Source of the DNA: Microbacterium endophyticum
GTDB taxonomy: Bacteria > Actinomycetota > Actinomycetes > Actinomycetales > Microbacteriaceae
Assembly: GCF_011047135.1 (NCBI RefSeq)
Contig: NZ_CP049255.1
Coordinates: forward strand, 2,480,001 to 2,544,000
DNA length: 64,000 nucleotides
Reading direction: 5' to 3'
Shown here: positions 44,287 to 54,580 of the stretch, piece by piece
How the letters are laid out: each line of letters begins with the position of its first letter
Numbering within the stretch: position 1 is the first letter of the stretch
Translations under genes and position numbers: made by a program
Notes under the pieces: model-generated
Told to the model about the DNA's origin: nothing
Seen by the model: the letters and a program-made list of their open reading frames with translations, nothing else
The model's database searches: none

Positions 44287-45419
44287 CCTGTAGCTTCCCG
44301 TTGCGTCACGACATCCTCAGCTCGTACTGGTGCGGGAGCCGCAGGTTGGTAGTCGTGAAGCGGTATTTCGATGGTGAAGGTGGCACCACCGCCCGCGGTG
44401 TCTGTAATCGCACATGTTCCCCCGTGTGCTTTTGCGATGGCGTCAACGATTGCCAACCCCAGCCCCGAACCACCAACGCTACGCTGTCCGTTCGCCCGAT
44501 CGAAACGCCGGAATACTCGGTGACGAGCTGCCGGTGGAATTCCCGACCCGTGGTCCCGGATCCAAAGAGATGCGCGGACATCGTCGACAGCACTCCCGAT
44601 TTCAATGGGACTCCCGGACGGCGTGTACTTCGCTGCGTTGTCTGCAAGCTGCAACCACGCCTGAAGCAGTCGGTCGAAGTCTCCGTGGACGTGCCCACGG
44701 GCGCGTGACTCGACTCGCCACGCGTGCCCGGGAATGACAGCTGCGCGCTGCGCGACAGATTGTGTAAGCGCGCGAAGGTCGACAACATCCATCGAAAGCT
44801 GGCCGCCGCCCTCGACGGTCGCCAAGAGGTCGATGTCGTCTATCAAGCGGCTCATTCTGTCAAGCTCCGACATGGCGACTTCTCGCGCGCTTGCGACGTC
44901 GAGGGGGTCGGTGGTGTTCATGATCTCGAGGTGGCCGCGAACAATCGTCAGCGGAGTTTTCAACTCGTGGCGGATATCGTCAAGCAGCTGCCGCTGCACG
45001 TCGACCGATCCCTCGAGCCGCTCGAACATCTCGTTTATGGTGCGGTTCAGCGAACTGAAATCGTCTTTTCCGCGGTCTGGCAGCCGAGCGCCGAGGTCGG
45101 CCAGCGTGACCTGCGCAGCCGTTTCCTCCAGATTCCGAAGCGGCGAATACACCCGGCGACTGACATACCAACCGGCCGCCGCAATCGCACCGAGCACAAT
45201 GATTCCGGCTGCGGCATATGTCAGGCTCGACGTCAGCACGGGGTCGAGCGCCGCATCGATATCGGCTCGACTGGCGTTGCGCGGAAGCGCCGCGAGAATC
45301 CGCGCTCGTTGCAGCGCAAACACCGAGATTCCAGTGACGGCGAGGCCGATACCCGCCGCAGCAAGCACCGGTCCGAGCACGGTTGCGCGCCCAGCTAGCG
45401 GGTTGCGCACCGTGAACAC
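44283..45419 (-). CDS. Sensor histidine kinase
   Basis: 378 residues. Two membrane helices (about 13-34 and 66-87) flank a short extracytoplasmic loop of about 30 residues, too small for a classical ligand domain. HAMP follows, then the H-box DDIRHELKTPLTIVRGHLE, the N-box LADNAAKYTPSG and the G-box VGGSGLGLAI. The kinase precedes its regulator, the reverse of the usual order, and starts 36 bp after fumC on the same strand, which suggests co-transcription with fumC. Confidence 0.92.
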   Translation of the reverse strand: MFTVRNPLAGRATVLGPVLAAAGIGLAVTGISVFALQRARILAALPRNASRADIDAALDPVLTSSLTYAAAGIIVLGAIAAAGWYVSRRVYSPLRNLEETAAQVTLADLGARLPDRGKDDFSSLNRTINEMFERLEGSVDVQRQLLDDIRHELKTPLTIVRGHLEIMNTTDPLDVASAREVAMSELDRMSRLIDDIDLLATVEGGGQLSMDVVDLRALTQSVAQRAAVIPGHAWRVESRARGHVHGDFDRLLQAWLQLADNAAKYTPSGSPIEIGSAVDDVRASLWIRDHGSGIPPAARHRVFRRFDRANGQRSVGGSGLGLAIVDAIAKAHGGTCAITDTAGGGATFTIEIPLHDYQPAAPAPVRAEDVVTQREATG

Positions 45420-45455
45420 GTATCGATTATGGCGTGGAGCCGGCCGATTGTCGTC

Positions 45456-46850
45456 TTAGCCGGGGTGAGTCATCGAGAGGAGGTCGAGCTTCGCATCGAG
45501 CTGCTCCAGGGTGAGTTCGCCGCGATCGACGTAGCCGAGGTCCAACACTGCTTCACGAACTGTGACGCCCTTGGCGACCGAGTGCTTGGCGATCTTGGCA
45601 GCGGCCTCGTATCCGATGAGCTTGTTGAGCGGTGTCACGATCGAGGGGGACATTCCGGCGAACGCTGTGGCGCGTTCGATGTTGGCTTCCAGGCCGTCAA
45701 CCGTCTTGTCGGCGAGCACACGCATCGCGTTGGAGAGCAGACGGATCGATTCGAGCAGCGCTGTGCCCATCACGGGAATGGCGACGTTCAGCTCGAAGGA
45801 GCCCGACGCGCCGGCCCATGCCACTGTCGCGTCGTTACCGATGACGCGCGCGCAGACCATGAGAGTGGCTTCGGGGACGACCGGGTTGACTTTTCCGGGC
45901 ATGATCGAAGAGCCGGGCTGCAGGTCAGGAATGTGGAGCTCGCCGAGACCTGTGTTCGGGCCTGAACCCATCCAGCGAATGTCGTTGTTGATTTTCGTCA
46001 GCGATACTGCGATCGTGCGAAGTGCACCGGATGCCTCAACGAGAGCGTCACGGTTTGCCTGTGCTTCGAAGTGGTCCTTCGCCTCGGTGATCGGTAACTC
46101 GGTCTCACTCGCGAGAAGCTCAATGACTTTCTGCGGAAAGCCCAGGGGAGTATTGATCCCGGTGCCAACGGCGGTTCCGCCGAGCGGAACTTCGCTCACG
46201 TGAGGGATGACCGCCTGCACGCGTTCGATACCGAGCCGGATCTGTCGCGCGTATCCGCCGAATTCCTGGCCCATCGTCACGGGCGTGGCATCCATCAGGT
46301 GCGTGCGGCCCGCCTTCACGACATCTTTCCACTCGACCGACTTCGCCTCCAACGCGACAGCGAGATGGTCGAGCGCGGGGATGAGGTCGTCGATCAGGGC
46401 CTGCGTCACGGCGATGTGGACGGAAGTCGGGAACACGTCGTTCGAGGACTGTGAAGCATTGACGTGGTCGTTCGGGTGAACACTTGCGCCGAGGATGCGG
46501 GTGGCGAGGGCCGCGAGCACCTCGTTCATGTTCATGTTCGACGAAGTGCCGCTACCTGTCTGGTAGGTGTCGACCGGGAACTGTCCGTCGTGACTCCCCG
46601 TGACAACGTCATCGGCCGCGGCTGCAATGGCATCGGCGATGGCGCCATCGAGGACGTTCAGCTCTTTGTTCGCGAGCGCCGCCGCCTTCTTGATGCGGGC
46701 AAGTGCGGCGATCTGAGTCGACTCCAGGCCGTGGCCCGAGATCGGAAAGTTCTCTACCGCACGTTGCGTTTGCGCACCGTAGAGCGCGTTGATGGGTACG
46801 CGGACTTCGCCCATGGTGTCGTGTTCGATGCGGTATTCAGTGTCGGTCAC
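45456..46850 (-). CDS. fumC: Class II fumarate hydratase
   Basis: 464 residues from the GTG at 46850 (AAGGA upstream); longer in-frame starts give a non-homologous N-terminus. Family marks: TGEVRVP-like opening ([29 protein letters not shown]), [34 protein letters not shown] and the signature [15 protein letters not shown]. It hydrates fumarate to malate. Carbonic anhydrase lies 37 bp upstream on the same strand. Confidence 0.96.
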   Translation of the reverse strand: MTDTEYRIEHDTMGEVRVPINALYGAQTQRAVENFPISGHGLESTQIAALARIKKAAALANKELNVLDGAIADAIAAAADDVVTGSHDGQFPVDTYQTGSGTSSNMNMNEVLAALATRILGASVHPNDHVNASQSSNDVFPTSVHIAVTQALIDDLIPALDHLAVALEAKSVEWKDVVKAGRTHLMDATPVTMGQEFGGYARQIRLGIERVQAVIPHVSEVPLGGTAVGTGINTPLGFPQKVIELLASETELPITEAKDHFEAQANRDALVEASGALRTIAVSLTKINNDIRWMGSGPNTGLGELHIPDLQPGSSIMPGKVNPVVPEATLMVCARVIGNDATVAWAGASGSFELNVAIPVMGTALLESIRLLSNAMRVLADKTVDGLEANIERATAFAGMSPSIVTPLNKLIGYEAAAKIAKHSVAKGVTVREAVLDLGYVDRGELTLEQLDAKLDLLSMTHPG

Positions 46851-46887
46851 GTCGTTGTTCCTTCTGTGCTGAGTGTGTTGTGGAAGA

Positions 46888-47538
46888 TTAGTTGGGAGCC
46901 ATCTCGCCGACGCCGACGAGGACGTCGGGGACCGCGGTGCCTTCGCCGAGGCGGTAGTTGGCGCCGACAATGCCCAAGCGGCCCTCGGCTATCGCCTCGC
47001 TGATGAGCTCGGATGAACGAAGCAGCTCAGCGACGGTGTCACGCAGGTGCTCTTTGCCGACGTGCTCGGCATCGACGTCTGCGGTGGGTGCTTTATCTGC
47101 CGCCATCACTCGGCGAACTGCCGGGACAATTGGTGAGATGAGTCGCCAAATGTGCGTCGGCAGCGGCGGCGCATCGTTGCTTGTGCTGTCGATCGCGGCG
47201 CGTACAGCACCACACTCGTCATGCCCGAGCACAACGATGAGCGGTACATTCAGCACAGCGACGGCGTATTCGAGACTGCCGATGACAGAGTCCGAAATGA
47301 CTTGACCAGCATTTCGCACGACGAACAAGTCGCCGAGGCCCTTGTCGAAGATGATCTCAGCGGCCAGGCGTGAGTCGGAGCACCCGAAAAGCGCGGCGCG
47401 GGGAGTCTGCGCGGCCTCGAGCTCGTGGCGTCGCTCAACGTCTTGGCGAGGATGCCGTGGCTCACCCGCCACGAAACGCGCATTTCCGCGCTGCATCTCG
47501 TTCCACACTTGCTGTGGTGCAGACTGCGTATCGCTCAT
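46888..47538 (-). CDS. Beta-class carbonic anhydrase
   Basis: 216 residues. Zinc ligands: Cys in [13 protein letters not shown] (about 53), His and Cys in [14 protein letters not shown] (about 105-108). [22 protein letters not shown] is a family signature. It supplies bicarbonate, which would also feed phosphoenolpyruvate carboxylase. Its start overlaps the DUF4245 stop by 4 bp, inside the xseA-fumC operon. Confidence 0.94.
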   Translation of the reverse strand: MSDTQSAPQQVWNEMQRGNARFVAGEPRHPRQDVERRHELEAAQTPRAALFGCSDSRLAAEIIFDKGLGDLFVVRNAGQVISDSVIGSLEYAVAVLNVPLIVVLGHDECGAVRAAIDSTSNDAPPLPTHIWRLISPIVPAVRRVMAADKAPTADVDAEHVGKEHLRDTVAELLRSSELISEAIAEGRLGIVGANYRLGEGTAVPDVLVGVGEMAPN

Positions 47539-48179
47539 GAGGCTGATTCCTCCTGCATTGTTTGGATGTCTGTTGTCAGCGACGCGGCAACGGCAGCCGT
47601 CGTATCGTGATCGGCTGTGCCGTACACGAGAATATGGTCGGTTCCCGCTTGAGTGCCGAGAGCATAGGTGATGTTGCCCGTTGAACTAGGGTTGGCAATT
47701 TCGTACTCGTCCCACACGATGCCGTTGATCGTGGTCGTGCCTGTTGGCGCACTGCCCTTGAGCTCGGTGCGTGCCCAGGCGTCGTCGGCGTCGAATGCTT
47801 GAGCAACGACCAGGAACGATGAATCCTGGGGAACGTAGGAAACCGTCCATGCCGGAACCGAGTCACCCTTGACCACAGCAGAATTTACGCGCCAGGTCGA
47901 CGAGACATCGGCGACGACGATGTCTCGTCCGTATCCGGCTTCAGCGTCGGCCGCGAGTGAGACCACATCGATGGCTGGATCATCAGGAATCTCACCGCGC
48001 GGAACGGCGAAGATCACGATTGCGACGATGACGAGAGTGACCCCGAGCGCCGTTAAGAGGTTACGAAAGGTTTGGCTGCCGCGGTAGGCGCGCGAAGAAG
48101 CGGCCTTCCGTGCTGCGGTTTCGTCAGGCGTTTCTGGGCGCCCAAGCTCTGCCACAACACGTGGTTCTTTCTGGCTCAC
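47535..48179 (-). CDS. DUF4245 family membrane-anchored protein
   Basis: 214 residues. A cytoplasmic N-terminus (about 1-38), one membrane helix (about 40-60, [20 protein letters not shown]) and an extracytoplasmic beta-rich domain (about 75-205) with [35 protein letters not shown], all DUF4245 features. Function unknown. It overlaps xseB and the carbonic anhydrase gene by 4 bp each. DUF4245 near fum and glpX is the order I recall in M. tuberculosis. Confidence 0.9.
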   Translation of the reverse strand: MSQKEPRVVAELGRPETPDETAARKAASSRAYRGSQTFRNLLTALGVTLVIVAIVIFAVPRGEIPDDPAIDVVSLAADAEAGYGRDIVVADVSSTWRVNSAVVKGDSVPAWTVSYVPQDSSFLVVAQAFDADDAWARTELKGSAPTGTTTINGIVWDEYEIANPSSTGNITYALGTQAGTDHILVYGTADHDTTAAVAASLTTDIQTMQEESAS

Positions 48180-48400
48180 GAAGTAGCCTCGTCGTCACGC
48201 GAGGGCGCATCGAGACGCTGTTTTGCTCCCAACAGCCACTGCTCGCAGCGGGAAGCAAGTGCCTCGCCGCGTTCCCAGAGTGCGAGCGACTCCTCCAGAG
48301 TGGGGGCGCCCTGTTCGAGCTCCGAAACGACGCGGATCAGCTCGTCTCGCGCCTTTTCAAACGAAAGCGATGCCACATCCCGGGTGCTCTCGTCGGTCAT
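48176..48400 (-). CDS. xseB: Exodeoxyribonuclease VII small subunit
   Basis: 74 residues, normal family length. [45 protein letters not shown] is the XseB pattern, two helices with a conserved GxxxLEESLxLWERG turn. It forms exonuclease VII with XseA. Four-base overlaps on both sides make it part of a tight operon. Confidence 0.95.
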   Translation of the reverse strand: MTDESTRDVASLSFEKARDELIRVVSELEQGAPTLEESLALWERGEALASRCEQWLLGAKQRLDAPSRDDEATS

Positions 48401-49713
48401 GATTCCATCCTACGTGTGGGTGCTGCCTGCTGCGGTTCAGCGGACTCTGCTACTTCACCTTCAGAGACAGCAGCGAACGAGCCGCGTTCGACCGTGACGA
48501 CAATTTGTGCTCCGGCAGGTGCGTCGGCGGCATCCCGCAGCACTTTTCCACCATCGTGGTGCGCAATCGCGTACCCGCGAGCCAGGGTCGCACCCGGTGA
48601 GAGAGCGCGCAGTGAAGCGCGTAGTTCAGAGACTGTGCGCTCAGCTTGAGCATGATGTCGATCGACTACGTCACGTGCTCGTGAGGAGAGAAGGTGCACC
48701 TCCTGGCTGCGCGAATTGAGCATCGCATCCGGGTCGCGTAGCGAGGGGCGCGAGCGCAACTGCTCGAGTTGGGCGATGTCGTGATTGACGCGCAGGGTGA
48801 GCCGGCCCGTTAGCCGCGCTCGCAGCTGTTGCACGAGGGCATGCTGCTCGCTGACGTCGGGAACCACTCGCTTTGCGGCATCAGTCGGCGTCGATGCCCG
48901 AAGATCGGCGACGTCATCAAGAAGCGGGTGATCGTTTTCGTGCCCGATCGCACTCACGACCGGCGTCTCGGCCGCCGCGACAGCGCGGACCAACCGTTCA
49001 TCGCTGAAGCCGAGCAGATGCTGCGGATCGCCACCGCCGCGAGCGATGATGATGACATCGACGTCGGGATCGGCGTCCAGGCGAGCAAGAGCCGCGAGCA
49101 CGTCGGGAACCGAGCGGTCGCCCTGGACCGCCGCGTACTCGTTGCGAAAGCGCACGCGCGGCCAGCGCAGTTCGGCATTGCGATGTACATCACGTTCCGC
49201 GTCTGATTTCTCGCCCGTGATGAGCCCGATCGTCTGGGGGAGAAAGGGCAGTACTTTTTTACGATCAGCATCGAAAAGGCCTTCGCGACGCAACTGGGCC
49301 CGGAGTTTTTCGAGTTTTTCAAGCTGTTCACCCAGACCAACGTGCTTCATGGCTGAGACGATGAAACTGAAGTCGCCACCGCGCACAAAATAGTCAGCTT
49401 TCACGCACGCGATCACGTGATCGCCCACCGAAAGATCATCAGGTAATCGACGCGTGGTGGATGACCACACGCGGAACGCAATCGTCGCGTCGGTATCGAG
49501 ATCTTTCAGTCGTCCAAAGACGTTGCCGCCTCGAACGTTCCATGAGGTGATCTCGCCTTCAACCCAGATCGTGCCCCAACGCTCGATGAAACCGCGGATC
49601 GTCTCGCCGAGGCGGCCGACAGAGGTAGGAGTGTCTTTCGACGAGTCACGGGGGTGCACGGTGCCCGCCGGGATCGGCTCGTCGGCTGTCGCATCGGGTT
49701 CAAAAATAGTCAT
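48397..49713 (-). CDS. xseA: Exodeoxyribonuclease VII large subunit
   Basis: 438 residues. An OB-fold (about 25-125, [24 protein letters not shown]), the catalytic core with [85 protein letters not shown], and a C-terminal coiled coil. The enzyme degrades single-stranded DNA from both ends. First gene of the operon; divergent from ispH with a 70-bp gap. Confidence 0.96.
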   Translation of the reverse strand: MTIFEPDATADEPIPAGTVHPRDSSKDTPTSVGRLGETIRGFIERWGTIWVEGEITSWNVRGGNVFGRLKDLDTDATIAFRVWSSTTRRLPDDLSVGDHVIACVKADYFVRGGDFSFIVSAMKHVGLGEQLEKLEKLRAQLRREGLFDADRKKVLPFLPQTIGLITGEKSDAERDVHRNAELRWPRVRFRNEYAAVQGDRSVPDVLAALARLDADPDVDVIIIARGGGDPQHLLGFSDERLVRAVAAAETPVVSAIGHENDHPLLDDVADLRASTPTDAAKRVVPDVSEQHALVQQLRARLTGRLTLRVNHDIAQLEQLRSRPSLRDPDAMLNSRSQEVHLLSSRARDVVDRHHAQAERTVSELRASLRALSPGATLARGYAIAHHDGGKVLRDAADAPAGAQIVVTVERGSFAAVSEGEVAESAEPQQAAPTRRMES

Positions 49714-49771
49714 GAAGAGCTTTCTCGCAAGCGTTATCGGCCGTCCACGGCCCGCATCCAGCGCACGCCCA

Positions 49772-49777
49772 TAGAAT
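49772..49777 (+). promoter_or_regulatory. -10 box for a leaderless ispH mRNA
   Basis: TAGAAT followed by 6 nt and the GTG at 49784. This agrees with the chosen start. Confidence 0.55.
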
Positions 49778-49783
49778 CAAGGT

Positions 49784-50824
49784 GTGACTTCCCCCGCCGT
49801 GCATCTGCCCGTGCCCCGTGTCCCAGGACGACGAGGCAGCCTTCAGGATATGCCCGTTGCTGGACACAAACGAGTGTTACTGGCAGCACCCCGTGGTTAT
49901 TGTGCCGGCGTTGACCGCGCTGTGATCGCTGTGGAGAAAGCGCTAGAGCGCTACGGGTCGCCCGTTTACGTCCGTAAGCAGATCGTGCACAACACACATG
50001 TTGTGAGTGAACTCGAATCTCTCGGCGCCATTTTCGTCGAAGAGGTCGACGAGGTCCCCTCGGGCTCTCACGTCGTGTTCAGCGCGCACGGGGTTTCGCC
50101 GGCGGTTGTTTCAGCGGCATCCGATCGTGGTCTCCAGGCCATAGACGCGACGTGTCCCCTCGTCACCAAGGTGCACCGTGAAGCCGTGCGTTTTGCCCGT
50201 GACGACTTTGAGATTCTGCTCATCGGTCACGAGGGCCACGAAGAAGTCGAAGGCACAGCGGGCGAAGCGCCTGAGCACGTGACCGTCGTCAATTCACCCG
50301 AGCACGCCGACACCGTCGAGGTGCGCGACCCGGAGAAAGTCGTTTGGCTCTCACAGACCACGCTTTCGGTCGACGAGACCATGGAGACCGTACGCCGCTT
50401 GCGGCTTCGTTTTCCGCACTTGCAGGACCCGCCCTCGGACGACATCTGCTACGCGACGCAGAACCGTCAGGTGGCCATCAAGAAGGTTGCCACTGGCGCT
50501 GACCTCGTGATCGTTGTCGGATCCGCAAACTCTTCAAACAGCGTGCGCCTCGTCGAGGTTGCCCTCGAACACGGCGCCAAGGCTGCGTACCGGGTCGACT
50601 ACGCCGATGAGGTCAAACAAGAATGGCTCGACGGCGTCGAAACCGTCGGCGTCACAAGTGGCGCCTCGGTGCCGGAGGTACTGGTGCAGCAAGTGCTCGA
50701 AGACCTCGCCGGTGCTGGCTACCGCGACATTGAAGAGATTCGAACCGCGGAAGAGGACCTCATCTTCTCTCTGCCCAAGGAACTGCGCGAAGGGCGCGGA
50801 ACCGGCGGGCGGGCAAGCGCGTGA
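49784..50824 (+). CDS. ispH: 4-hydroxy-3-methylbut-2-enyl diphosphate reductase
   Basis: 346 residues. The three cluster cysteines are visible in [25 protein letters not shown] and [11 protein letters not shown]; catalytic residues lie in HNTHVV and FSAHGV. The [4Fe-4S] enzyme makes IPP and DMAPP in the non-mevalonate pathway. The N-terminus has about 25 residues more than the core; a start at the ATG 49850 would remove them, but the leaderless promoter supports GTG 49784. The stop overlaps the next GTG. Confidence 0.96.
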   Translation: MTSPAVHLPVPRVPGRRGSLQDMPVAGHKRVLLAAPRGYCAGVDRAVIAVEKALERYGSPVYVRKQIVHNTHVVSELESLGAIFVEEVDEVPSGSHVVFSAHGVSPAVVSAASDRGLQAIDATCPLVTKVHREAVRFARDDFEILLIGHEGHEEVEGTAGEAPEHVTVVNSPEHADTVEVRDPEKVVWLSQTTLSVDETMETVRRLRLRFPHLQDPPSDDICYATQNRQVAIKKVATGADLVIVVGSANSSNSVRLVEVALEHGAKAAYRVDYADEVKQEWLDGVETVGVTSGASVPEVLVQQVLEDLAGAGYRDIEEIRTAEEDLIFSLPKELREGRGTGGRASA

Positions 50825-51399
50825 GTGACGACCGCGCCAACGCGGATAGCCGCCCGGCACCGCAGTACGGCGAGTACGCAACGCCCGAAGAACAGCGCGC
50901 ACGCATTCAGCAGCCCGACGCGACTTTCGCTCTCGATACCGGACAAGCGGTAGAGGCGCCAGTCGAAGAGGCCGCACCGGCCGCACCCTCGAAACCGGTC
51001 GTACCTGTGCTTGCGGCACCCACACGGGGTCGCGTGACTGACCGCATCATCACTTATGCGCTCCTGGGATACGGGCTGTTTTCAACGATCACCGCGATTC
51101 CGACCATGACCGACTACTCGACGTTCGCGTCGAACCTCTTCTCCGTGATGGGCGTGGATGCCACGCTCAGCGATCCTGCTGCAGGCAACGGATGGGCGCT
51201 CGCCGCCGCCATTTTTCTGGGTCTCGGGTGGTTGGCGACGGCAACACTGTCGTGGGCGAATCTTCGCGCTGGACGCTACTCCTGGTGGATTCCGCTCGTC
51301 GGAGGCATCGTCTTTAACTTCATCACCGGCATTCTGATCATCATCCCGATCATGAATGACCCGAGCGTGCTTGACGCGCTGATGGCAACAGCCGGATAA
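50821..51399 (+). CDS. DUF6264-like membrane protein
   Basis: 192 residues. A polar, Pro/Ala-rich cytoplasmic region (about 1-70, with [14 protein letters not shown]) precedes four hydrophobic helices (about 75-96, 118-142, 150-172, and a short one). [29 protein letters not shown] near the end is characteristic of this Microbacteriaceae family. Function unknown. Coupled to ispH by a 4-bp overlap. Confidence 0.8.
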   Translation: MSDDRANADSRPAPQYGEYATPEEQRARIQQPDATFALDTGQAVEAPVEEAAPAAPSKPVVPVLAAPTRGRVTDRIITYALLGYGLFSTITAIPTMTDYSTFASNLFSVMGVDATLSDPAAGNGWALAAAIFLGLGWLATATLSWANLRAGRYSWWIPLVGGIVFNFITGILIIIPIMNDPSVLDALMATAG

Positions 51400-51428
51400 C
51401 CAAGCTGTGTCTCTGGCACACTCTGTCT

Positions 51429-51977
51429 ATGGCAAGTGTGCTCGCGGTATGCCGCGTTTTTGAACTGAGACCCGACTCTGGCACCAACGGGGTAACAGCG
51501 ATCGATAAGCGTCCGGTCTCGGGAGAGATCAAAATCGGACCATATGGCGTTTACGGCGATGTGCAGGCGAACCGAAAGCACCACGGCGGGCTCGATAAAG
51601 CCGTCTACGCCTACAGTCAGGATGACGCGGACTTCTGGTCCACGGAACTTGACCGCGACATCGTTCCCGGACTCTTTGGTGAGAATCTGCGCATCGAAGG
51701 GTACGACGTCAACGATGCCCGCATTGGTGAACGCTGGCAGATCGGGGAACGGCTCGTGCTGGAAGTCACCATGCCTCGCGAGCCCTGTCAGACCTTCGCG
51801 CGTCGGATGGGCGGAACCACGGCGCGCGGCTGGGTGAAGCGCTTTGCCGAGGAACGCAGGCTTGGTACCTACTTGAGGGTCGTGCGCTCGGGCAGTGTCG
51901 CGGCCGGAGACGCGCTCGACATCGTTCCGGCTGCGGCAGGTGCCCCGACGGTGAGGGAGATCTTTCGGATGTCGTGA
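51429..51977 (+). CDS. MOSC domain protein (YiiM-like)
   Basis: 182 residues. The MOSC core has KHHGGLDKAVYAYSQDDADFW, GLFGENLRIEG, WQIGERLVLEVTMPREPCQTFARRMG with the conserved Cys, and a C-terminal VRSGSVAAGDALDIV. MOSC domains carry activated sulfur or bind molybdenum cofactor; YiiM-type proteins reduce N-hydroxylated compounds. The specific role here is not shown. It converges on fbaA across a strong bidirectional terminator. Confidence 0.9.
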   Translation: MASVLAVCRVFELRPDSGTNGVTAIDKRPVSGEIKIGPYGVYGDVQANRKHHGGLDKAVYAYSQDDADFWSTELDRDIVPGLFGENLRIEGYDVNDARIGERWQIGERLVLEVTMPREPCQTFARRMGGTTARGWVKRFAEERRLGTYLRVVRSGSVAAGDALDIVPAAAGAPTVREIFRMS

Positions 51978-51996
51978 GCTCCGGCATCCGAAAATA

Positions 51997-52031
51997 CGAA
52001 AACGCCCAGTCGCGCTGACTGGGCGTTTTCG
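51997..52031. terminator. Bidirectional terminator between MOSC gene and fbaA
   Basis: A perfect 15-bp stem (51997-52011 with 52017-52031), loop GCGCT, with A-run on the left arm and T-run on the right, so it serves both convergent genes. Confidence 0.93.
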
Positions 52032-52047
52032 TGATCGTGCGTGGAGA

Positions 52048-53076
52048 CTAGCTCTGCGACTTGCCCGCGGAACCCAGCTGCTGCGTTGCCTCGACAACGC
52101 GGGCCGCCATGGCCGATTCGGCAACCTTGCCCCAGGCGCGGGGGTCATAGGCCTTCTTGTTGCCCACTTCACCGTCGACCTTGAGGACGCCGTCGTACTT
52201 GCTGAACATGTAGCCAGCGACTGCGCGCGTGAATGCGTACTGCGTGTCGGTGTCGATGTTCATCTTGACGACACCGTTGGCGACTGCCAGCGCGATTTCG
52301 TCTGCGGTCGAGCCGCTACCGCCGTGGAAGACCAGGTCGAGGGGCTTGGCTGCGGTGCCGAACTTCTCGGAGATACCAGCCTGGATCTCACCGAGCAGCT
52401 CGGGGCGAAGCTTGACGCCACCGGGCTTGTACACGCCGTGCACGTTGCCGAAGGTGAGGGCAGCGATCCAGCGGCCCTGATCGCCGAGTCCGAGAGCTTC
52501 GACAGCCTTCGCGACGTCAGCGGTGGTCGTGTAGAGGGCTTCGTTTGAACCCTCGTGCTGAACTCCGTCTTCTTCGCCGCCGACGACGCCGATCTCGACC
52601 TCGAGGATCGAGTTGATCGCCTTCATGCGGGGGAGGAGGCTCTTTGCGATCTCGATGTTCTCGTCGAGGGGAACGGCCGAGCCGTCCCACATGTGCGACT
52701 GGAAGATCGGTTGGCCGCCGTCTGCGACGACCTTTTCGCTCTCTGAGATGAGGGGGAGGAGGAAGTCGTCGAGAGCCGGCTTCGGGCAGTGATCGGTGTG
52801 GAGCGCGACCGTGATGGGGTAGCTCTTCGCAACCTCGTGGGCAAACTTCGCGAACGCCAAAGCACCGGTTGCGCGGCCCTTGACAGTGTGGCCGGCGAAG
52901 TAGTCTGCGCCACCGGTCGTGACCTGGATGATGCCGTCTGAGCCGGCTTCGGTGAGTCCCTGCAGGATGGCGTTGATGCTCTGCGAGCTGGAGGCGTTGA
53001 ACGCCGGGTAGGCAAAGCCACCGGACTTCGCACGGTCCAGCATTTCGGCGTACTGTTCGGGGGTTGCGATTGGCAT
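52048..53076 (-). CDS. fbaA: Class II fructose-bisphosphate aldolase
   Basis: 342 residues. Zinc ligands and active site: ALHTDHCPKPALDDF (about 97), LEVEIGVVGGEEDGV, ALTFGNVHGVYKPG, LVFHGGSGSTADEI and MNIDTDTQYAF. It splits fructose 1,6-bisphosphate in glycolysis and joins trioses in gluconeogenesis. GAAGGAGC lies before the ATG, so the mRNA has a leader. TACAAT at 53114-53119 (minus strand) is a plausible -10 box. Divergent from glpX. Confidence 0.97.
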   Translation of the reverse strand: MPIATPEQYAEMLDRAKSGGFAYPAFNASSSQSINAILQGLTEAGSDGIIQVTTGGADYFAGHTVKGRATGALAFAKFAHEVAKSYPITVALHTDHCPKPALDDFLLPLISESEKVVADGGQPIFQSHMWDGSAVPLDENIEIAKSLLPRMKAINSILEVEIGVVGGEEDGVQHEGSNEALYTTTADVAKAVEALGLGDQGRWIAALTFGNVHGVYKPGGVKLRPELLGEIQAGISEKFGTAAKPLDLVFHGGSGSTADEIALAVANGVVKMNIDTDTQYAFTRAVAGYMFSKYDGVLKVDGEVGNKKAYDPRAWGKVAESAMAARVVEATQQLGSAGKSQS

Positions 53077-53170
53077 TCGCGGGCTCCTTCGATGATGACG
53101 GATGTCTTATTCGATTGTACCGACCGGGCCCGTCGCGCCATTGCGCCGATGTCGGGATCGCTGCGCACTC

Positions 53171-53204
53171 AAGGTTTCGCTGGTGATAAATACCGCGAAA
53201 CCTT
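53171..53204. promoter_or_regulatory. Perfect inverted repeat between fbaA and glpX (possible operator)
   Basis: AAGGTTTCGC (53171-53180) and GCGAAACCTT (53195-53204) are perfect 10-bp arms around a 14-bp spacer. The centre (53187) lies about midway between the two presumed -10 boxes (53119 for fbaA, 53251 for glpX), which suits shared control of opposing glycolytic and gluconeogenic genes. No regulator is identified. Confidence 0.5.
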
Positions 53205-53250
53205 CGTCTCTGAGCGCGCCTGATCGGCAAGATTCGGCAATCTTCCTGCC

Positions 53251-53256
53251 TAGGCT
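53251..53256 (+). promoter_or_regulatory. -10 box for a leaderless glpX mRNA
   Basis: TAGGCT followed by 6 nt and the ATG at 53263; no Shine-Dalgarno. Confidence 0.5.
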
Positions 53257-53262
53257 GGCGCC

Positions 53263-54252
53263 ATGGTGAGTATTACGGGGGACATGAGCCCTCTGCATCC
53301 CGACCGAAACCTCGCTCTTGAACTGGTGCGCGCGACGGAAGCGGCATCGATCCGCTCTGTGCCGTTCATCGGGCGCGGACAAAAAGAAGTCGCCGACGGT
53401 GCCGCCGTCGACGCGATGCGTGCCTTCTTGACGACAGTGAACTTTGATGGCGTCATCGTTATCGGTGAAGGCGAAAAAGACAACGCGCCCATGCTCTTCA
53501 ACGGTGAGCACGTCGGCACGGGCCGTGGACCGAAGTGCGACATCGCCGTCGACCCGATTGACGGTACGTCGCTCACCGCAGCAGGCCGAAACAACGCGTT
53601 GTCGGTGATCGCGGTTGCCGATCACGGCGCGATGCTGGATGCCTCCACGGTGTTCTACATGGACAAACTCGTTACCGGCCCTGCCGGCGTGGGAGTCGTC
53701 GATATCCGCCTGCCCATTGGCGAAAACATCAGGTTGCTGGCCAAGGCGCTGGGTAAGCCGGTCGACGAGATTGTTGTCTCGGTGCTTCACCGGCCCCGCC
53801 ATGAACAGCTCATCCAAGAGATTCGGGATGCAGGCGCCGGCACACGCCTCATGAGCGATGGCGACGTCGCAGGCGGCATCAACGCGGCCCGCCACAACGC
53901 GCGCACCGACATGTGTGTCGGCATCGGTGGCAGCCCTGAAGGCATCGTGACAGCGTGCGCAATCAAGGCGCTCGGCGGGCACATTCAGGGGCGTCTTGTT
54001 CCCGGCAACGATGACGAGATGCAGCGGGGCCGTGACGCCGGGCTCAAGGTTGACGGTGAGGTTTACGAAGCTGATGGGCTCGTCAAGGGCAGCAACACGT
54101 TCTTCGTCGCCACGGGCGTGACCGATGGCCAGCTGGTCGCCGGCGTGCGTCGCGAAGGGAACTTCATCTATACCGAGAGTGTTGTGCTGCGCGGTTCTTC
54201 GGGAACGCTTCGCCGCATTACGTCGGAGCACCTCGCGTCGAAGTGGCTGTGA
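53263..54252 (+). CDS. glpX: Class II fructose-1,6-bisphosphatase
   Basis: 329 residues. Metal and substrate motifs: GRGQKEVADGAAVDAMR, VIGEGEKDNAPMLFNGEHVG and CDIAVDPIDGTSLTAAG (about 85-101), SDGDVAGGINAAR and GGSPEGIVTACAIKALGG. This lithium-sensitive-type enzyme performs the committed step of gluconeogenesis. Divergent from fbaA with an inverted repeat in between. Confidence 0.96.
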   Translation: MVSITGDMSPLHPDRNLALELVRATEAASIRSVPFIGRGQKEVADGAAVDAMRAFLTTVNFDGVIVIGEGEKDNAPMLFNGEHVGTGRGPKCDIAVDPIDGTSLTAAGRNNALSVIAVADHGAMLDASTVFYMDKLVTGPAGVGVVDIRLPIGENIRLLAKALGKPVDEIVVSVLHRPRHEQLIQEIRDAGAGTRLMSDGDVAGGINAARHNARTDMCVGIGGSPEGIVTACAIKALGGHIQGRLVPGNDDEMQRGRDAGLKVDGEVYEADGLVKGSNTFFVATGVTDGQLVAGVRREGNFIYTESVVLRGSSGTLRRITSEHLASKWL

Positions 54253-54370
54253 ACTGAGGGGTCGATCCGCAATGGTGGGTTGATCGCAGACGTTCAGGAG
54301 CCGTCTGGCAGAATCGGTAGCGATCAGCCGCATTCGCGCGCGATCGAAAGCTACCTGCGGAGGCATCTCA

Positions 54371-54580
54371 ATGAACGCACCTGCGACTGGACCGAGTCCA
54401 CGCACCGGCGCAGAGGCTGTTGTGGCGAACGCTGTCGATCCCGCTCGGCGCCCCGATGTGCTGTTGCGAAAGCGTCGTGAAGATGGTCACGAAGTGAGCG
54501 CATGGTGGCTTATCGGCGCTTTTGTGTTCGTCTCTGGCGCAGTGATTGCGCTATTGAGCTTCGTTCCCGGCGGCGCGTGA
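54371..54580 (+). CDS. Small single-helix membrane protein
   Basis: 69 residues. A polar N-terminus ending in basic RKRREDG (about 33-39) leads to one hydrophobic helix (about 45-64, WWLIGAFVFVSGAVIALLSF). GGAGG sits 8 nt before the ATG. The 3' end overlaps the convergent rmuC gene by 30 bp. Function unknown. Confidence 0.7.
   Translation: MNAPATGPSPRTGAEAVVANAVDPARRPDVLLRKRREDGHEVSAWWLIGAFVFVSGAVIALLSFVPGGA

Noticed and set aside
53107..54405. Long minus-strand open frame opposite glpX
   Set aside because: glpX motifs are unambiguous on the plus strand; the antisense product has none.
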